Shown here piece after piece: positions 34,678 to 44,173 of a DNA stretch of 64,000 bases. The notes below the pieces were generated by a model. That model saw nothing but the letters and a program-made list of their open reading frames with translations, was not told the DNA's origin and did no database searches. Numbering within the stretch: position 1 is the first letter of the stretch; each line of letters starts with the position of its first letter. Both the position numbers and the translations under genes were made by a program. The stretch comes from Glaciecola sp965660815 (GTDB lineage Bacteria; Pseudomonadota; Gammaproteobacteria; Enterobacterales; Alteromonadaceae), in NCBI GenBank assembly GCA_965660815.1, contig CBFIBG010000009.1, positions 62,001 through 126,000 on the forward strand, written 5' to 3'.

Positions 34678-37002
34678 TTATTTTTTTGCTTTAGCAAAGG
34701 CTTCGGCAAAGGCATTACCCATTGCGCCACCCGCTAATGAATTGCTTGGCTTACCAGAATTTGCCTTATTTTTGGCTGGGGCATTTCTGTCGTGCCGTGG
34801 TTGTTTTAACGCTTTGCTGGTATGACCGCTCGGTTCATCGTCTAATCTCATGGTAAGCGAAATTCGTTTTCTAGCGTCGTCTACTTCCATAACTTTCACT
34901 TTAACCACATCGCCAGCTTTAACCACTTCTCTAGGATCTTTGATGAATTTATTCGTGATTGCGGATATGTGAACAAGGCCATCTTGATGCACACCTATGT
35001 CGACGAAAGCGCCAAAATTAGCGACATTACTGACCACGCCTTCCAATATCATCCCCACTTTCAAATCAGAGACTTTTTCAACGTCGTCATTAAACTCAGC
35101 GGTTTTAAATTCAGGTCGAGGGTCGCGGCCGGGTTTTTCAAGCTCTTTTAAGATATCAGTAACGGTTGGAAGACCAAATTTATCAGACACAAACTCTTTT
35201 GGATCAATGGATGAAAGCGCCGCTTTGTTGCCAAGAAGGCTGTCTACGGTAGCTTGGGTCTTTTGAATGATGCTTTGGACAATGTCATAGGTTTCGGGGT
35301 GTACCGCTGACTTGTCGATTGGATTATCGCCATCCATAATTCTTAGAAATCCCGCAGCTTGCTCAAAGGCTTTAGGACCCAGCCTGTCCACTTTCTTTAG
35401 CGCTTTTCTGTTTTTAAACGCGCCATTCTGATCTCTGAATGAGACTATGTTATTGGCAAGTGTTTTATTGAGTCCGGATACATGCGTGAGTAGTGCTGGT
35501 GAAGCCGTATTTAAGTCTACGCCAACCGCGTTTACACAGTCTTCAATTACATTATCAAGCGATTGTGTCAGTTGGCTTTGATTAACGTCGTGTTGGTACT
35601 GGCCGACGCCAATTGCTTTTGGCTCTATCTTGACAAGTTCTGCCAAAGGATCTTGCAAACGACGGGCAATAGAAACCGCTCCTCTAAGGGATACGTCTAA
35701 ATCGGGCAATTCGTTGGAAGCCAGTTCGGAAGCTGAATAAACCGATGCTCCAGCCTCACTGACCACAATCTTTTTGAGCTTCAAGTCTTTATTGTTTTTG
35801 ATCAGTTCGCCCACTAATTTGTCTGTTTCTCTGGAGCCTGTCCCATTGCCTATACTAATGAGTTCAACTTTATGTTGTTTGCATAGGTTGGTAAGCGTCC
35901 GGATTGATTTGTCCCATTGATTTTGTGGCGCATGAGGGAATATGGTCGTGGTCGCCAATACTTTGCCGGTGGAATCTAATATAGCAGTTTTTACGCCCGT
36001 TCTCAGACCCGGGTCTAGTCCCATCGTCACTTTCGGACCAGCAGGTGCCGCCATTAGAAGATCTTTTAGGTTGTTTGCAAATACATTGATGGCTTCAGAC
36101 TCAGCTTTTTCGCGAAGCTGGGTAAAAAGTTCAGTTTCCATATAGTGTCGGATTTTGACTCGCCATGTCCATTGAACGACCATGTTTAAAAAATCACTTC
36201 TTTGCTGGTTGCCCTGCAAGTCTAAAGCAAGCGCGTCACGAATAAGTGTTTCGCAGTGACTGGTTCTAATTTTACTTTCGTTGGCTGGCTCATCGTCTAT
36301 AGAAAGTTGCAACACTCCTTCATTACGTCCCCTAAATACGGCTAGAGCTCTGTGTGATGGCACGCCTTTTAGCTTTTCAGAGTAACTGAAATAATCGGTA
36401 AACTTCTCCCCTTTCTTTTCCATTCCTGTAACTATGTTGCTTACCAGATATGCATTATTTTGTAAGTAAGTACGAACTCTTTGAAGTACTTCCGCATTTT
36501 CAGCAAACTGTTCCATTAAAATAAACTTGGCGCCATCTAAAGCTTGTTGCACTTCATTGATTTGATGTTCTTCATTTAAGAATTTAGCCGCTGAAGTTGA
36601 CGGATCGGAATTAGTGTCTCTGAGTATGGATTCCGCTAATGGCAAGAGACCGGCTTCAATAGCGATTTGGCCTTTTGTTCTTCTGCGAGGTTTAAAAGGT
36701 AAATATAAATCTTCAAGTTCAGTTTTATTTTCTACACTTTTTATCTTTTCAGATAATTCGTCATCTAACTTACCTTGTTCAGAGATCGATTTTAAAATCA
36801 CTTTTTTTCGATCTTCTAAATCTCTTAAATACCCGAGTCTTTGTTCCAAGGTTCTCAGTTGAGTGTCATCTAGACCTTGTGTTACCTCTTTTCTATAACG
36901 CGCTATAAAAGGAACGGTTGCGCCCTCGTCAAGTAAAGACACAGCGGCTTGGATTTGTTCTGACTTAGCTCCTAATTCTGAAGCAATTTTAGCAATTATC
37001 AT
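34678..37002 (-). CDS. tex: Transcription accessory protein Tex
   Basis: Highly conserved nucleic-acid-binding protein affecting transcription. 774 residues. Order of parts: Tex N-terminal helical region (ASELGAKSEQIQAAVSLLDEG), YqgF/RNase H-like domain (VTMGLDPGLRTGVKTAILD), helix-hairpin-helix pair (VGVDLNTASPALLTHVSGLN), and an S1 RNA-binding domain (LKVGMILEGVVSNVANFGAF to ISLTMRLDD). A basic low-complexity tail follows. greB lies upstream on the same strand, as is usual in gammaproteobacteria. AGG precedes the ATG. Confidence 0.97.
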   Translation of the reverse strand: MIIAKIASELGAKSEQIQAAVSLLDEGATVPFIARYRKEVTQGLDDTQLRTLEQRLGYLRDLEDRKKVILKSISEQGKLDDELSEKIKSVENKTELEDLYLPFKPRRRTKGQIAIEAGLLPLAESILRDTNSDPSTSAAKFLNEEHQINEVQQALDGAKFILMEQFAENAEVLQRVRTYLQNNAYLVSNIVTGMEKKGEKFTDYFSYSEKLKGVPSHRALAVFRGRNEGVLQLSIDDEPANESKIRTSHCETLIRDALALDLQGNQQRSDFLNMVVQWTWRVKIRHYMETELFTQLREKAESEAINVFANNLKDLLMAAPAGPKVTMGLDPGLRTGVKTAILDSTGKVLATTTIFPHAPQNQWDKSIRTLTNLCKQHKVELISIGNGTGSRETDKLVGELIKNNKDLKLKKIVVSEAGASVYSASELASNELPDLDVSLRGAVSIARRLQDPLAELVKIEPKAIGVGQYQHDVNQSQLTQSLDNVIEDCVNAVGVDLNTASPALLTHVSGLNKTLANNIVSFRDQNGAFKNRKALKKVDRLGPKAFEQAAGFLRIMDGDNPIDKSAVHPETYDIVQSIIQKTQATVDSLLGNKAALSSIDPKEFVSDKFGLPTVTDILKELEKPGRDPRPEFKTAEFNDDVEKVSDLKVGMILEGVVSNVANFGAFVDIGVHQDGLVHISAITNKFIKDPREVVKAGDVVKVKVMEVDDARKRISLTMRLDDEPSGHTSKALKQPRHDRNAPAKNKANSGKPSNSLAGGAMGNAFAEAFAKAKK

Positions 37003-37187
37003 TTAATAACCTAAAGAGAATGTTTTATGACTTATGAAGATGTGTGAGCGCATATTAATATGGTAAGTCATTCGACAATGATATCGAACAACAAAAAACT
37101 TAATGATTTGACATTTTTGATATGTAACGCTCAAAGTACCGTAAAATTATATTTGTAATTATAACTAGAAGACGGATGGTTCGCCTA

Positions 37188-37664
37188 TTATTTTTCATAT
37201 CGGATGCTGATTATTTCCCATTCTTGCGTGCCAGTTGGTGTGGTCACTAAGGCCAAGTCGCCAGATTCTTTTTTGAGTAAGGCGCGAGCCATGGGAGAAT
37301 CAATAGAAATGGCGTCTTTTCTGCCGAAAATTTCATCGTACCCCACTATTTGCAATGTCAGTTCTTTATCTAACTCGTTGACGATTTCGATCCAAGCTCC
37401 AAAGAATACCTTGCCCTCTTGTTGAGGTGAATATTGAACTACCTTTGAATGCTCGAGTGTTTTGCGAAGATATCTGACTCGCCTATCTATTTCTCTCAGA
37501 CGCTTTTTATTATATTGATAATCTGCGTTTTCACTTCTGTCCCCAAGACTTGCGGCCCAAGTGACTTTTTTGGTGATTTCTGGGCGCTCTTCTCGCCATA
37601 AAAAATCTAGCTCATGGCGCAGAGTGGCGTAACCTTTAGGTGTCAGTAAGGGTGTTTTTTTCAT
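37188..37664 (-). CDS. greB: Transcription elongation factor GreB
   Basis: Restarts backtracked RNA polymerase by stimulating transcript cleavage. 158 residues: an N-terminal coiled coil (TPKGYATLRHELDFLWREERP, acidic tip region around GDRSENADYQYNKKRLREID) and a C-terminal FKBP-like domain ending in PTGTQEWEI. The aspartate and glutamate of the tip (DRSENADY) are intact. Pairs with tex downstream. In E. coli greB lies beside ompR; here ompR is 25 kb away. Confidence 0.96.
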   Translation of the reverse strand: MKKTPLLTPKGYATLRHELDFLWREERPEITKKVTWAASLGDRSENADYQYNKKRLREIDRRVRYLRKTLEHSKVVQYSPQQEGKVFFGAWIEIVNELDKELTLQIVGYDEIFGRKDAISIDSPMARALLKKESGDLALVTTPTGTQEWEIISIRYEK

Positions 37665-37690
37665 TGTCGTCAGGAGGGGAATAAATGGTG

Positions 37691-37724
37691 AACCGGATAA
37701 ACGTCAATAGACGTTTATCCGGTT
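37691..37724 (-). terminator. Long perfect hairpin between fkpA and greB
   Basis: 15-base perfect stem (AACCGGATAAACGTC / GACGTTTATCCGGTT) with a 4-base loop. It follows the fkpA stop by 13 bases but lacks a T run on the minus strand, so it may stabilise the fkpA 3' end or help Rho rather than be a classic intrinsic terminator. Confidence 0.55.
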
Positions 37725-37737
37725 AAAAAGACATTTT

Positions 37738-38490
37738 TTAGTTTTCAAAAGGCGCTATATCAAGAAGCTCTACTTCAAATATTAGCGTTGAGTTTGGTTT
37801 TATTTCACCGGTTGCGCGCGGGCCATAGGCTAGGTCGCTTGGAATATAAAACTTATATTTCCCACCTACTTTCATCAACTGAACGCCTTCTGTCCAACCA
37901 CTGATCACTCGGTTTAATGGGAACTCGGCTGGTTGTCCACGATCAACAGAAGAATCAAATACGGTGCCATCTATTAATGTGCCATGATAGTGAACGCGAA
38001 CCGTATCTTCAGCAGTAGGGCTATCGCCGTCGCCTTCAGAAATCACTTCGTATTGAAGCCCTGTACCTGTAGTCACAACACCCTCGCGCTCTGCATTCTC
38101 GGCAAGAAATGCTCGACCAATTTCTGCATTCTCTGTTGCTTGTTGAGTCTGCTGTTGCTGTTTTGCAACTTGGTATTTCTCGGACATCTCTTGGATAAAC
38201 CCTTCTAGTTCAGCATCGCTAAACTGAGATTTTTCGTTAAAAGTATCGAGAAACCCCGTGACGAGTGCGTCAGGGTTAGTCTCTATGCCTAACTCTTGTT
38301 GCTCGTCGAATCGCTCTTTGGCGAATTTACCCATGCTTGCACCCATAGCGTAAGAGTGCTTTGCAGCCTCTGTTTCAAAAGTGGTCATTTGAGTTTGCAT
38401 GCCATCTTTTGCTTCTTCTGATTTGTCAACGCCACAAGCTGTCAATACGATAGTAGCACCTACCATTACGGCTAATTTAGCCTTCTTCAT
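37738..38490 (-). CDS. fkpA: FKBP-type peptidyl-prolyl isomerase (FkpA-like lipoprotein)
   Basis: Folding helper of the cell envelope. 250 residues, N-terminal signal with a lipobox-like VLTACGVDK, an alpha-helical dimerisation domain (YAMGASMGKFAKERFDEQQ through QQQQTQQATENAE) and a C-terminal FKBP domain (VRVHYHGTLIDGTVFDSSVD, YKFYIPSDLAYGPRATG, IFEVELLDI). E. coli FkpA is a soluble periplasmic protein; the cysteine here suggests a lipid anchor. A strong AGGAGA site precedes the ATG. slyX is nearby, as in E. coli. Confidence 0.93.
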   Translation of the reverse strand: MKKAKLAVMVGATIVLTACGVDKSEEAKDGMQTQMTTFETEAAKHSYAMGASMGKFAKERFDEQQELGIETNPDALVTGFLDTFNEKSQFSDAELEGFIQEMSEKYQVAKQQQQTQQATENAEIGRAFLAENAEREGVVTTGTGLQYEVISEGDGDSPTAEDTVRVHYHGTLIDGTVFDSSVDRGQPAEFPLNRVISGWTEGVQLMKVGGKYKFYIPSDLAYGPRATGEIKPNSTLIFEVELLDIAPFEN

Positions 38491-38580
38491 TTATTATCTC
38501 CTACCACTTAAAAAGCTTTTAAGTTAATTTTATCTTACTTGGTTTATAATATATGACATGTTAATGCCGTTGAGACAAAA

Positions 38581-39582
38581 GTGAAAGGCTTGTTACAAAT
38601 TAGAACGAAAATATTTTGCCCCTTACTGTTTATCTGTGCACACTTGATGGGGTGCAGTTTGCCCGAATCCGAGCCCATTTCTCGCATTGCGCTTGCCGAG
38701 GACGGGGTATATGCGGCTGATATACACGTCCCTACAGGGATGGCAGTATATTCAGAAGTAAGTGGCGAAATTATCGTATTTGACCTTAATGCAAACAAAC
38801 AGCTTTACTCGTGGCGACATCAGGGAGAAGGCATAAATTTAGTTGATAACGTAAAATTTGCTAATAGCGGTGATTTTGTAGTGACCTCAGATAGCGAAGC
38901 TTTTGCCTTGTGGTCAATTCAAACTGGTGAACCTATCGGTTTCTGGAAAATTGATGCGTCAACCATAAGAGACATCGCAGTGGCTAATCAAGGCAGAGGG
39001 ATATTGGTGGGTCGATCAGACGGAGTGGTCATGTATTTTGAGCCTGGCACTCAAAGAAGGATAGATTTCATTGCACACGAAGAAAAGATCAACTCTGTGG
39101 ATCTTTCATCAAATGGCAGATTTGCGCTGAGCGGAAGTAACGACTATAAAGCTTATCTGTGGGACACTCAAAGTGGTCAAATTATACACGTCTTCGATCA
39201 TCCGCATAGAGTAACCACAGTGTTAATCGACCAAAATGCCGAATATTTGTTTACCGCTGACGGGCAAGACAAGGCTCAAATATGGAATGCACAGACTGGT
39301 CAAGAGGTATCCCGCTTACACTTTATAGAGCGACAGTTAATATTTACCGCAGCAAAGTTTTCAAATGATAGTAGGTATTTACTTACTGGTTCGCCAGCAA
39401 AAAGATTGGCACTTTGGGATGTACTTACAGGTCAACTTGTCACTCAATGGCGAGTTAAGCCCAACAAGGGACCCGCGCCACAGTCAGCGGTAGTTTATGC
39501 GGTCGATTTTAGCGACTCGTTACCAGTATCCATTTCATCAAATGGCTATTATTCAATTTGGCCAATAGAAAATAAGGAATAG
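38581..39582 (+). CDS. WD40-repeat lipoprotein
   Basis: 333 residues, GTG start, signal peptide with lipobox HLMGC (cysteine near residue 25). The rest is a series of WD40-like blades: NVKFANSGDFVVTSDSEAFAL, INSVDLSSNGRFALSGSNDY with AYLWDTQSG, VLIDQNAEYLFTADGQDKA with IWNAQTGQ, and AAKFSNDSRYLLTG with ALWDVLTGQ. Probably a beta-propeller scaffold at the inner side of the outer membrane or in the periplasm; ligand unknown. It precedes slyX by 3 bases, implying one operon. Similar WD40 lipoproteins sit by slyX in other Alteromonadales, as far as I recall. Confidence 0.82.
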   Translation: MKGLLQIRTKIFCPLLFICAHLMGCSLPESEPISRIALAEDGVYAADIHVPTGMAVYSEVSGEIIVFDLNANKQLYSWRHQGEGINLVDNVKFANSGDFVVTSDSEAFALWSIQTGEPIGFWKIDASTIRDIAVANQGRGILVGRSDGVVMYFEPGTQRRIDFIAHEEKINSVDLSSNGRFALSGSNDYKAYLWDTQSGQIIHVFDHPHRVTTVLIDQNAEYLFTADGQDKAQIWNAQTGQEVSRLHFIERQLIFTAAKFSNDSRYLLTGSPAKRLALWDVLTGQLVTQWRVKPNKGPAPQSAVVYAVDFSDSLPVSISSNGYYSIWPIENKE

Positions 39583-39585
39583 ATT

Positions 39586-39825
39586 GTGAGTGAACAATTG
39601 TCACATCAAAAAATTGAGAGTTTGGAACATACCCTTGAATCTCTGCAGATCAAAATAGCCTATCAAGAAGATACCATTGAAAGTCTGAATCAAACGGTGA
39701 TAGAGCAGCAAAAAAACATCGATCTAATGAAATTCAAACTGGAAAAAATCATTGAGAAAGTCAACTCCATCCCAGATTCATCCTCAGACAGTTCTGATAA
39801 AATAGAATTGCCTCCACACTATTAG
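39586..39825 (+). CDS. slyX: SlyX family protein
   Basis: 79 residues, GTG start. Long coiled coil (KIESLEHTLESLQIKIAYQE, then TIESLNQTVIEQQKNIDLM) and the conserved C-terminal PPHY. Small cytoplasmic protein of unknown function. In E. coli it lies beside fkpA and slyD; here fkpA is 1.1 kb away on the other strand. Starts 3 bases after the WD40 lipoprotein gene. Confidence 0.92.
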   Translation: MSEQLSHQKIESLEHTLESLQIKIAYQEDTIESLNQTVIEQQKNIDLMKFKLEKIIEKVNSIPDSSSDSSDKIELPPHY

Positions 39826-40302
39826 CAGTAGTAATAGTCACATGTAACATTATTGTCTTATCAACCACGTGCTGAGAGTATTTTTCCACCATATTTAAGA
39901 CGTGCAATACTTTAAGAAGCGCTCAATTAAATGCACCTAATGCAAAGTCAGTGCATGACGCAACGATTGTTGCAACAAACTAGAGAAAAACCAGCTAGGA
40001 TAATATGAGCGGATTTAGCGCACTTATTAATTCCTAAACATTTTTGGGTAATTATCCGATGCAGTATGTTAAATAAATACACGCTAGCATTAAGATAAGT
40101 CACCAAGACCGGATGGAATATTCTTGAATCGGCGCCAGTGATCACTTGATACACAGTACAGATTTACGCTTTTCTATCTCAATAGGTGAGTTTAATATTA
40201 AAATGCAACAGATTAGAAAATTGGCGGCTTTAAGCCGCCAATTTTCTTTATACGTGGGGTGTTTTTCTAAAGGCAATTAAAAATAATTCAGAAGTTACTC
40301 AA
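39826..40302. other. Intergenic region slyX / hypothetical lipoprotein
   Basis: 477 bases between convergent genes. Contains a strong terminator at 40216-40246 and a 10-base palindrome AGTGATCACT at 40137-40146. A minus-strand frame at 39948-40154 has no family signal. The roughly 390 bases before the terminator are unexplained and large enough for a small RNA, but I see no direct evidence of one. Confidence 0.5.
40216..40246. terminator. Bidirectional terminator downstream of the lipoprotein gene
   Basis: GAAAATTGGCGGC pairs perfectly with GCCGCCAATTTTC (13 bases) around a 5-base loop; A/T-rich flanks on both sides. It ends the minus-strand lipoprotein transcript and could also stop anything read from slyX. 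Confidence 0.8.
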
Positions 40303-41142
40303 TTATTCTTCTAACATTACTGTTCTTGTGACTTGATTAAATGGGCCAGGAATCGGTTCTCCTTGAGCGTCAATCAATGATAACTCGACGGTCACTTCGC
40401 CCATCGGCAGGCCCGTTATCACGTATGGTGCCCACTCTGTTAGCATAAATTCATTTCCATTTATAACAGCTTTAACCTTATTACCAGACTCCGAAAGCTC
40501 GGTGTTAAATACAAAGAAGTCCAGTAAAATGTTATCTGTATCACTGCCCTTATAGGTGCCTTTAGGTCTGCTATAGATTAGCGTTGGATTTTCCATGTCA
40601 TAACTTGATTCGCCCTGGGTGTCACCTACATTCAGTTGCGTCACGATAACAGAGTTCTCATTTTTTACTGACTCGTGGTACGAGCGACTTAAAAAGGCAA
40701 CTAAATGATGAGTTCCATCAGGTATTTCTCTTAAAAAAGTTGTTTCATAGTGCGCTGAATAAGGTTGATTATTTAAGATAAAATGGATGTGTTGTCCTTT
40801 ACCTGAGTTCGCGAGTGTTTCAGCATTCGAACTATCCGTTATAGCACCAATTTGATAATTCTTTACATCAAAAACGAATTCTACCTCACCAGACGTTAAG
40901 GTATTAGAAGTATCTGGCGAGCGCAATTCTAGCAATGCGTCTGAAAACGCAGGCGATGGTTGCAACTTTTCGATTTGAATATCTGCAGGCATAGGTGATT
41001 GACTATCACTGGGCTGAGTTGATTCCGCTGCATTACTGGTTGGCTTTTCAGACGAGTAGGGGGTTTCTTCTTCAGGCTTTTCAGAGCAGGCACTTAGCGT
41101 TAGAGTCAATGCCAAAGCGGTAGCCATAGTCAGTATTTTCAT
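40303..41142 (-). CDS. Hypothetical secreted lipoprotein
   Basis: 279 residues. Lipobox TLSACSEK with cysteine near residue 19, then a Ser/Pro/Glu-rich linker to about residue 60. Two beta-rich segments follow: the first with GQHIHFILNNQPYSAHYE and LREIPDGTHHLVAFLSRSYH, the second with LDFFVFNTELSESGNKVKAV and PMGEVTVELSLIDAQGEPI. The His-containing strand pattern resembles small secreted domains annotated in Bacteroidetes as phosphopeptide-binding or hypothetical. I do not recognise a function. It stands alone between slyX and yheV. Confidence 0.75.
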   Translation of the reverse strand: MKILTMATALALTLTLSACSEKPEEETPYSSEKPTSNAAESTQPSDSQSPMPADIQIEKLQPSPAFSDALLELRSPDTSNTLTSGEVEFVFDVKNYQIGAITDSSNAETLANSGKGQHIHFILNNQPYSAHYETTFLREIPDGTHHLVAFLSRSYHESVKNENSVIVTQLNVGDTQGESSYDMENPTLIYSRPKGTYKGSDTDNILLDFFVFNTELSESGNKVKAVINGNEFMLTEWAPYVITGLPMGEVTVELSLIDAQGEPIPGPFNQVTRTVMLEE

Positions 41143-41286
41143 TCAATCCTCCAATTAATATTTGTTAGTAATTTCATTCAAGATCAGTATCGATTTGTTT
41201 TGGTTCATTGTTGATACGTAACAGTCGCCTTTGAGAGTCATGAAATTTTGAAAAAGTTGCAAGTGACCAATGTATTTGTGAGCATG

Positions 41287-41493
41287 TTAATCAGGCTTGA
41301 ACACACCAATAACATTGCCGTTATTTTTATTGGCCTGTTTAACTTCCTGATTGGTTTGGCTTTCTTGGTAATCGCACGATACACAGGATAACTTTTCTAT
41401 ATTGTTTTCAAAATATAGCATGAGTGTGTCAAGCTTTTTACAAGATGGGCAGGTTGCGCCTGCGATGAAACGTTTCTTTGTCTTTTTTGTCAT
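41287..41493 (-). CDS. yheV: YheV family zinc-ribbon protein
   Basis: 68 residues with two CXXC pairs (ATCPSCKK and LSCVSCDY) that form a zinc ribbon, and a basic N-terminus (MTKKTKKRFIAG). This matches YheV, a small putative metal-binding protein. In E. coli it lies near yheS/yheT, and here it is divergent from yheS by 144 bases. Function unknown. Confidence 0.9.
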   Translation of the reverse strand: MTKKTKKRFIAGATCPSCKKLDTLMLYFENNIEKLSCVSCDYQESQTNQEVKQANKNNGNVIGVFKPD

Positions 41494-41637
41494 GCAAACC
41501 GTGGTTTTGTTGATAGTAGGTCTTTGTAAGTCATTATACTGAAAAACTCGAAGGTTTGTTCATAACCTATGGTATTGATAATGATCAAACTGCATTGTTT
41601 TGTTATCCTACCGCCAGCGAACCTTACTTAAATATCT

Positions 41638-43569
41638 ATGATTAAACTACAAAATTTAAGCCTTCACAGAGGTGTCAAAGTCCTCGTTGAAGATGCTAAC
41701 ATTGAAATATACGCTGGACAGAAAGCGGCAATTATTGGGAAAAATGGTTGCGGCAAATCCAGCCTATTTTCAATGCTGTTAGGGGAGATAACCCCCGACG
41801 AAGGCGAGTTTACCGTCACTAAACAGTGGAAAGTGGTATCCATTGCACAGTACATCGATGATACCTCCAGAGCGGTAATTGATTATGTAATTGATGGGGA
41901 CAAACATTTAAGAAAGCTGGAGAAACAACTGGCTCAAGCTGAGTTGAAAAACGAAGGTGAGTTAATCGCCCATTTGCACGATGAGCTTTCTCAGGCCGGG
42001 GCATACGATGTGGGATCCAGAGCCGCGGTAATTCTGTCCGGTCTTGGATTTAAAGACGGGGATTTTAAACGACCCGTAGCGGACTTTTCTGGTGGTTGGC
42101 AAATGAGGTTAAATCTAGCTCGTGCGCTGTTGTGTCCATCAGATCTTCTGTTACTCGATGAGCCAACTAACCATTTAGACTTGGACGCGGTGATGTGGTT
42201 AAAAGGTTATCTTCAGCAATACAAAGGCACCTTGTTATTAATATCGCACGATAAGTCATTTATTGACGATTGTGCTGAAGTGATCATTAGCTTTGAGCAC
42301 GGCAGACTTCATCATTACACCGGGAATTATTCTAGCTTTCAAAAACAAAGAGCCGAAAAGCTCTTACTGGCTCAAAAGCAAATGGTAAAACAAGAGCAAA
42401 AGCGAGCTCATTTAAATGCCTTTATTACTCGATTCAAAGCCAAAGCCAGCAAAGCTAAACAGGCTCAAAGCCGGATAAAACAACTTGAAAAAATGGAAGC
42501 GTTAATGCCGATTCAACAGGACAGTGAGTTTTCCTTCGAATTTAGGCAACCTGACAAACTCCCCAATCCGCTTATCAATATGGAGGCTGTTAAGCTTGGA
42601 TACGGCGATAAAATCATATTATCTAATATTCATTTAAACTTAGTTCCTGGCAGCAGGATTGGACTGCTGGGACGAAATGGTGCCGGTAAGTCCACCTTTA
42701 TCAAATTATTGGCTAGAGAACTAGAACCTTTAAAAGGACGGTTTACCGTATCAAGTGGACTTAAAATTGGATACTTTGCTCAGCATCAAGTGCAAGCCTT
42801 AGACTTGGAGAATTCCGCTTTTGAGCATTTATTGCGGTTAGACAGAAGCTTAACCGATCAGCAAATACGAAATTATCTCGGTGGGTTTGGTTTCCATGGG
42901 GATGAAGCACTTAAAAAGGTCAAACCTATGTCTGGTGGAGAAAAGGCACGTTTGGTCTTGTCGCTCATTGTCTATACCAAACCCAATTTATTACTGCTCG
43001 ATGAGCCAACTAACCACCTCGATATTCAAATGCGAGAGGCTCTAGCCTTTGCGTTACAAGAGTTCGAAGGTGCCATGGTAATTGTTTCGCACGACAAGTT
43101 TTTACTAGAAAGTGCGTGCGATGATTTTTATTTGGTCGATAATGGAGCGGTTCAAGCCTTTTCTGGCGACCTTTCTGACTATCAAGATTGGTTATTCGGC
43201 AATAAACAAAACGAGAGTTCAGACAATTTACCCGCACAAGCTTGTGCTAAGCCAAATGAGCAAAAAATTGATCGAAAAGCTGAGAAAAGGTTGCAGGCAG
43301 AGTTTAGACAATCAACCAAAGCATATCGAGATAAGATCCAAAAGTGTGAGTCACGCATGGACATATTGAACAATACTTTATCCCAAATTGAAGACAAAAT
43401 GTCAGACACGTCTTTGTACGAGGCGTCTAATAAATCAAAACTTAATGAGCTTATCAATGAGCAAGCAAGTATCAAAGCAGAACTGGAAACTTTGGAGCTA
43501 GATTGGTTAGATGCCCACGACAATATCGAAACAGCTCAAGAAAAATTTGAAAAGGCCAATTCAATTTGA
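41638..43569 (+). CDS. yheS: ABC-F family ATPase YheS
   Basis: Soluble tandem ATPase that acts on ribosomes (ABC-F), not a transporter. 643 residues. First ATPase domain: Walker A GKNGCGKSS, signature FSGGWQMR, Walker B LLLLDEPTNHLDL. A charged linker follows (RAHLNAFITRFKAKASKAKQ). Second domain: GRNGAGKST, MSGGEKARL, LLLLDEPTNHLDI. The C-terminal part after about residue 540 is a coiled coil (AYRDKIQKCESRMDILNNTL). Starts the yheS / TIGR02444 / yheT / yheU gene run. Confidence 0.96.
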   Translation: MIKLQNLSLHRGVKVLVEDANIEIYAGQKAAIIGKNGCGKSSLFSMLLGEITPDEGEFTVTKQWKVVSIAQYIDDTSRAVIDYVIDGDKHLRKLEKQLAQAELKNEGELIAHLHDELSQAGAYDVGSRAAVILSGLGFKDGDFKRPVADFSGGWQMRLNLARALLCPSDLLLLDEPTNHLDLDAVMWLKGYLQQYKGTLLLISHDKSFIDDCAEVIISFEHGRLHHYTGNYSSFQKQRAEKLLLAQKQMVKQEQKRAHLNAFITRFKAKASKAKQAQSRIKQLEKMEALMPIQQDSEFSFEFRQPDKLPNPLINMEAVKLGYGDKIILSNIHLNLVPGSRIGLLGRNGAGKSTFIKLLARELEPLKGRFTVSSGLKIGYFAQHQVQALDLENSAFEHLLRLDRSLTDQQIRNYLGGFGFHGDEALKKVKPMSGGEKARLVLSLIVYTKPNLLLLDEPTNHLDIQMREALAFALQEFEGAMVIVSHDKFLLESACDDFYLVDNGAVQAFSGDLSDYQDWLFGNKQNESSDNLPAQACAKPNEQKIDRKAEKRLQAEFRQSTKAYRDKIQKCESRMDILNNTLSQIEDKMSDTSLYEASNKSKLNELINEQASIKAELETLELDWLDAHDNIETAQEKFEKANSI

Positions 43570-43609
43570 AGATTCCTCGGTTTAATAACACCCGTTTCAA
43601 TTGCGCTTT

Positions 43610-44173
43610 ATGACTCAGCAAGTGTTTGTTTCTGGCGTTCAATTTTGGCAATTCTCTTTGAAATTTTACGGTTATAAGCACAATAAAGAGGTGCTGCTAG
43701 AGTTGCAGGATTCGGCTGAACTGAATGTGAATCTAATTTTGTTCGCTTGTTTTTTAGCGAGCAAAAAGTTGCCGTTCGACATTAGGACAGCACATTATTT
43801 AACAGACTCAATTTCTCAGCAAGACAGCATAATTAAGCAATTAAGGCAAAAACGTAGGGCGTTTAAAGCTGAAATGACCACAATGGACATATATAAACAA
43901 AAGTCATACAAACGCTTGCTTGAACAAGAGCTTGAATTAGAGAAGCAACAACAGGCGCTATTAGTTGATTCATACAATAATCGATGCGCAGAGTTAGCTC
44001 TTGAGCTTGATAACAACGATGCTTTTTCTGGACTGTCCAGCGAGGGTTTTTTTCTTACTCCAGCTATCATCAATGATCCTGTTAAACAAAAAATGATCCA
44101 TCAAAATTTCAACATCTTGCGCGACAATCTTGAAACTCTTTTGACCGAAAACTGCTCTAGCGATGACCTGTAG
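43610..44173 (+). CDS. TIGR02444 family protein (DUF2390)
   Basis: About 187 residues from the ATG at 43610; an in-frame TTG at 43601 is possible. The N-terminus VSGVQFWQFSLKFYGYKHNK and VNLILFACFLASKKLPFD is characteristic of the TIGR02444 group of gammaproteobacterial cytoplasmic proteins next to yheS. A long helical middle is rich in Lys/Glu/Gln. The function is unknown. It contains one copy of the 13-base palindrome at 44028, coding for residues SGLSS. It overlaps the start of yheT by 11 bases. Confidence 0.85.
   Translation: MTQQVFVSGVQFWQFSLKFYGYKHNKEVLLELQDSAELNVNLILFACFLASKKLPFDIRTAHYLTDSISQQDSIIKQLRQKRRAFKAEMTTMDIYKQKSYKRLLEQELELEKQQQALLVDSYNNRCAELALELDNNDAFSGLSSEGFFLTPAIINDPVKQKMIHQNFNILRDNLETLLTENCSSDDL
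44028..44040. repeat. Dispersed palindrome CTGGACWGTCCAG, copy 1
   Basis: CTGGACTGTCCAG (identical to the other copies read on the minus strand), inside the TIGR02444 gene. Exact match over 13 bases to three other sites in the window. Confidence 0.8.

Noticed and set aside
34665..34730. Longer isochorismatase-like start overlapping tex
   Set aside because: The extra residues are the tex tail read in another frame; the GTG at 34664 has GGAG at correct spacing.
39948..40154. 68-codon minus-strand open frame in the slyX gap
   Set aside because: Composition and sequence look random; no start signal.
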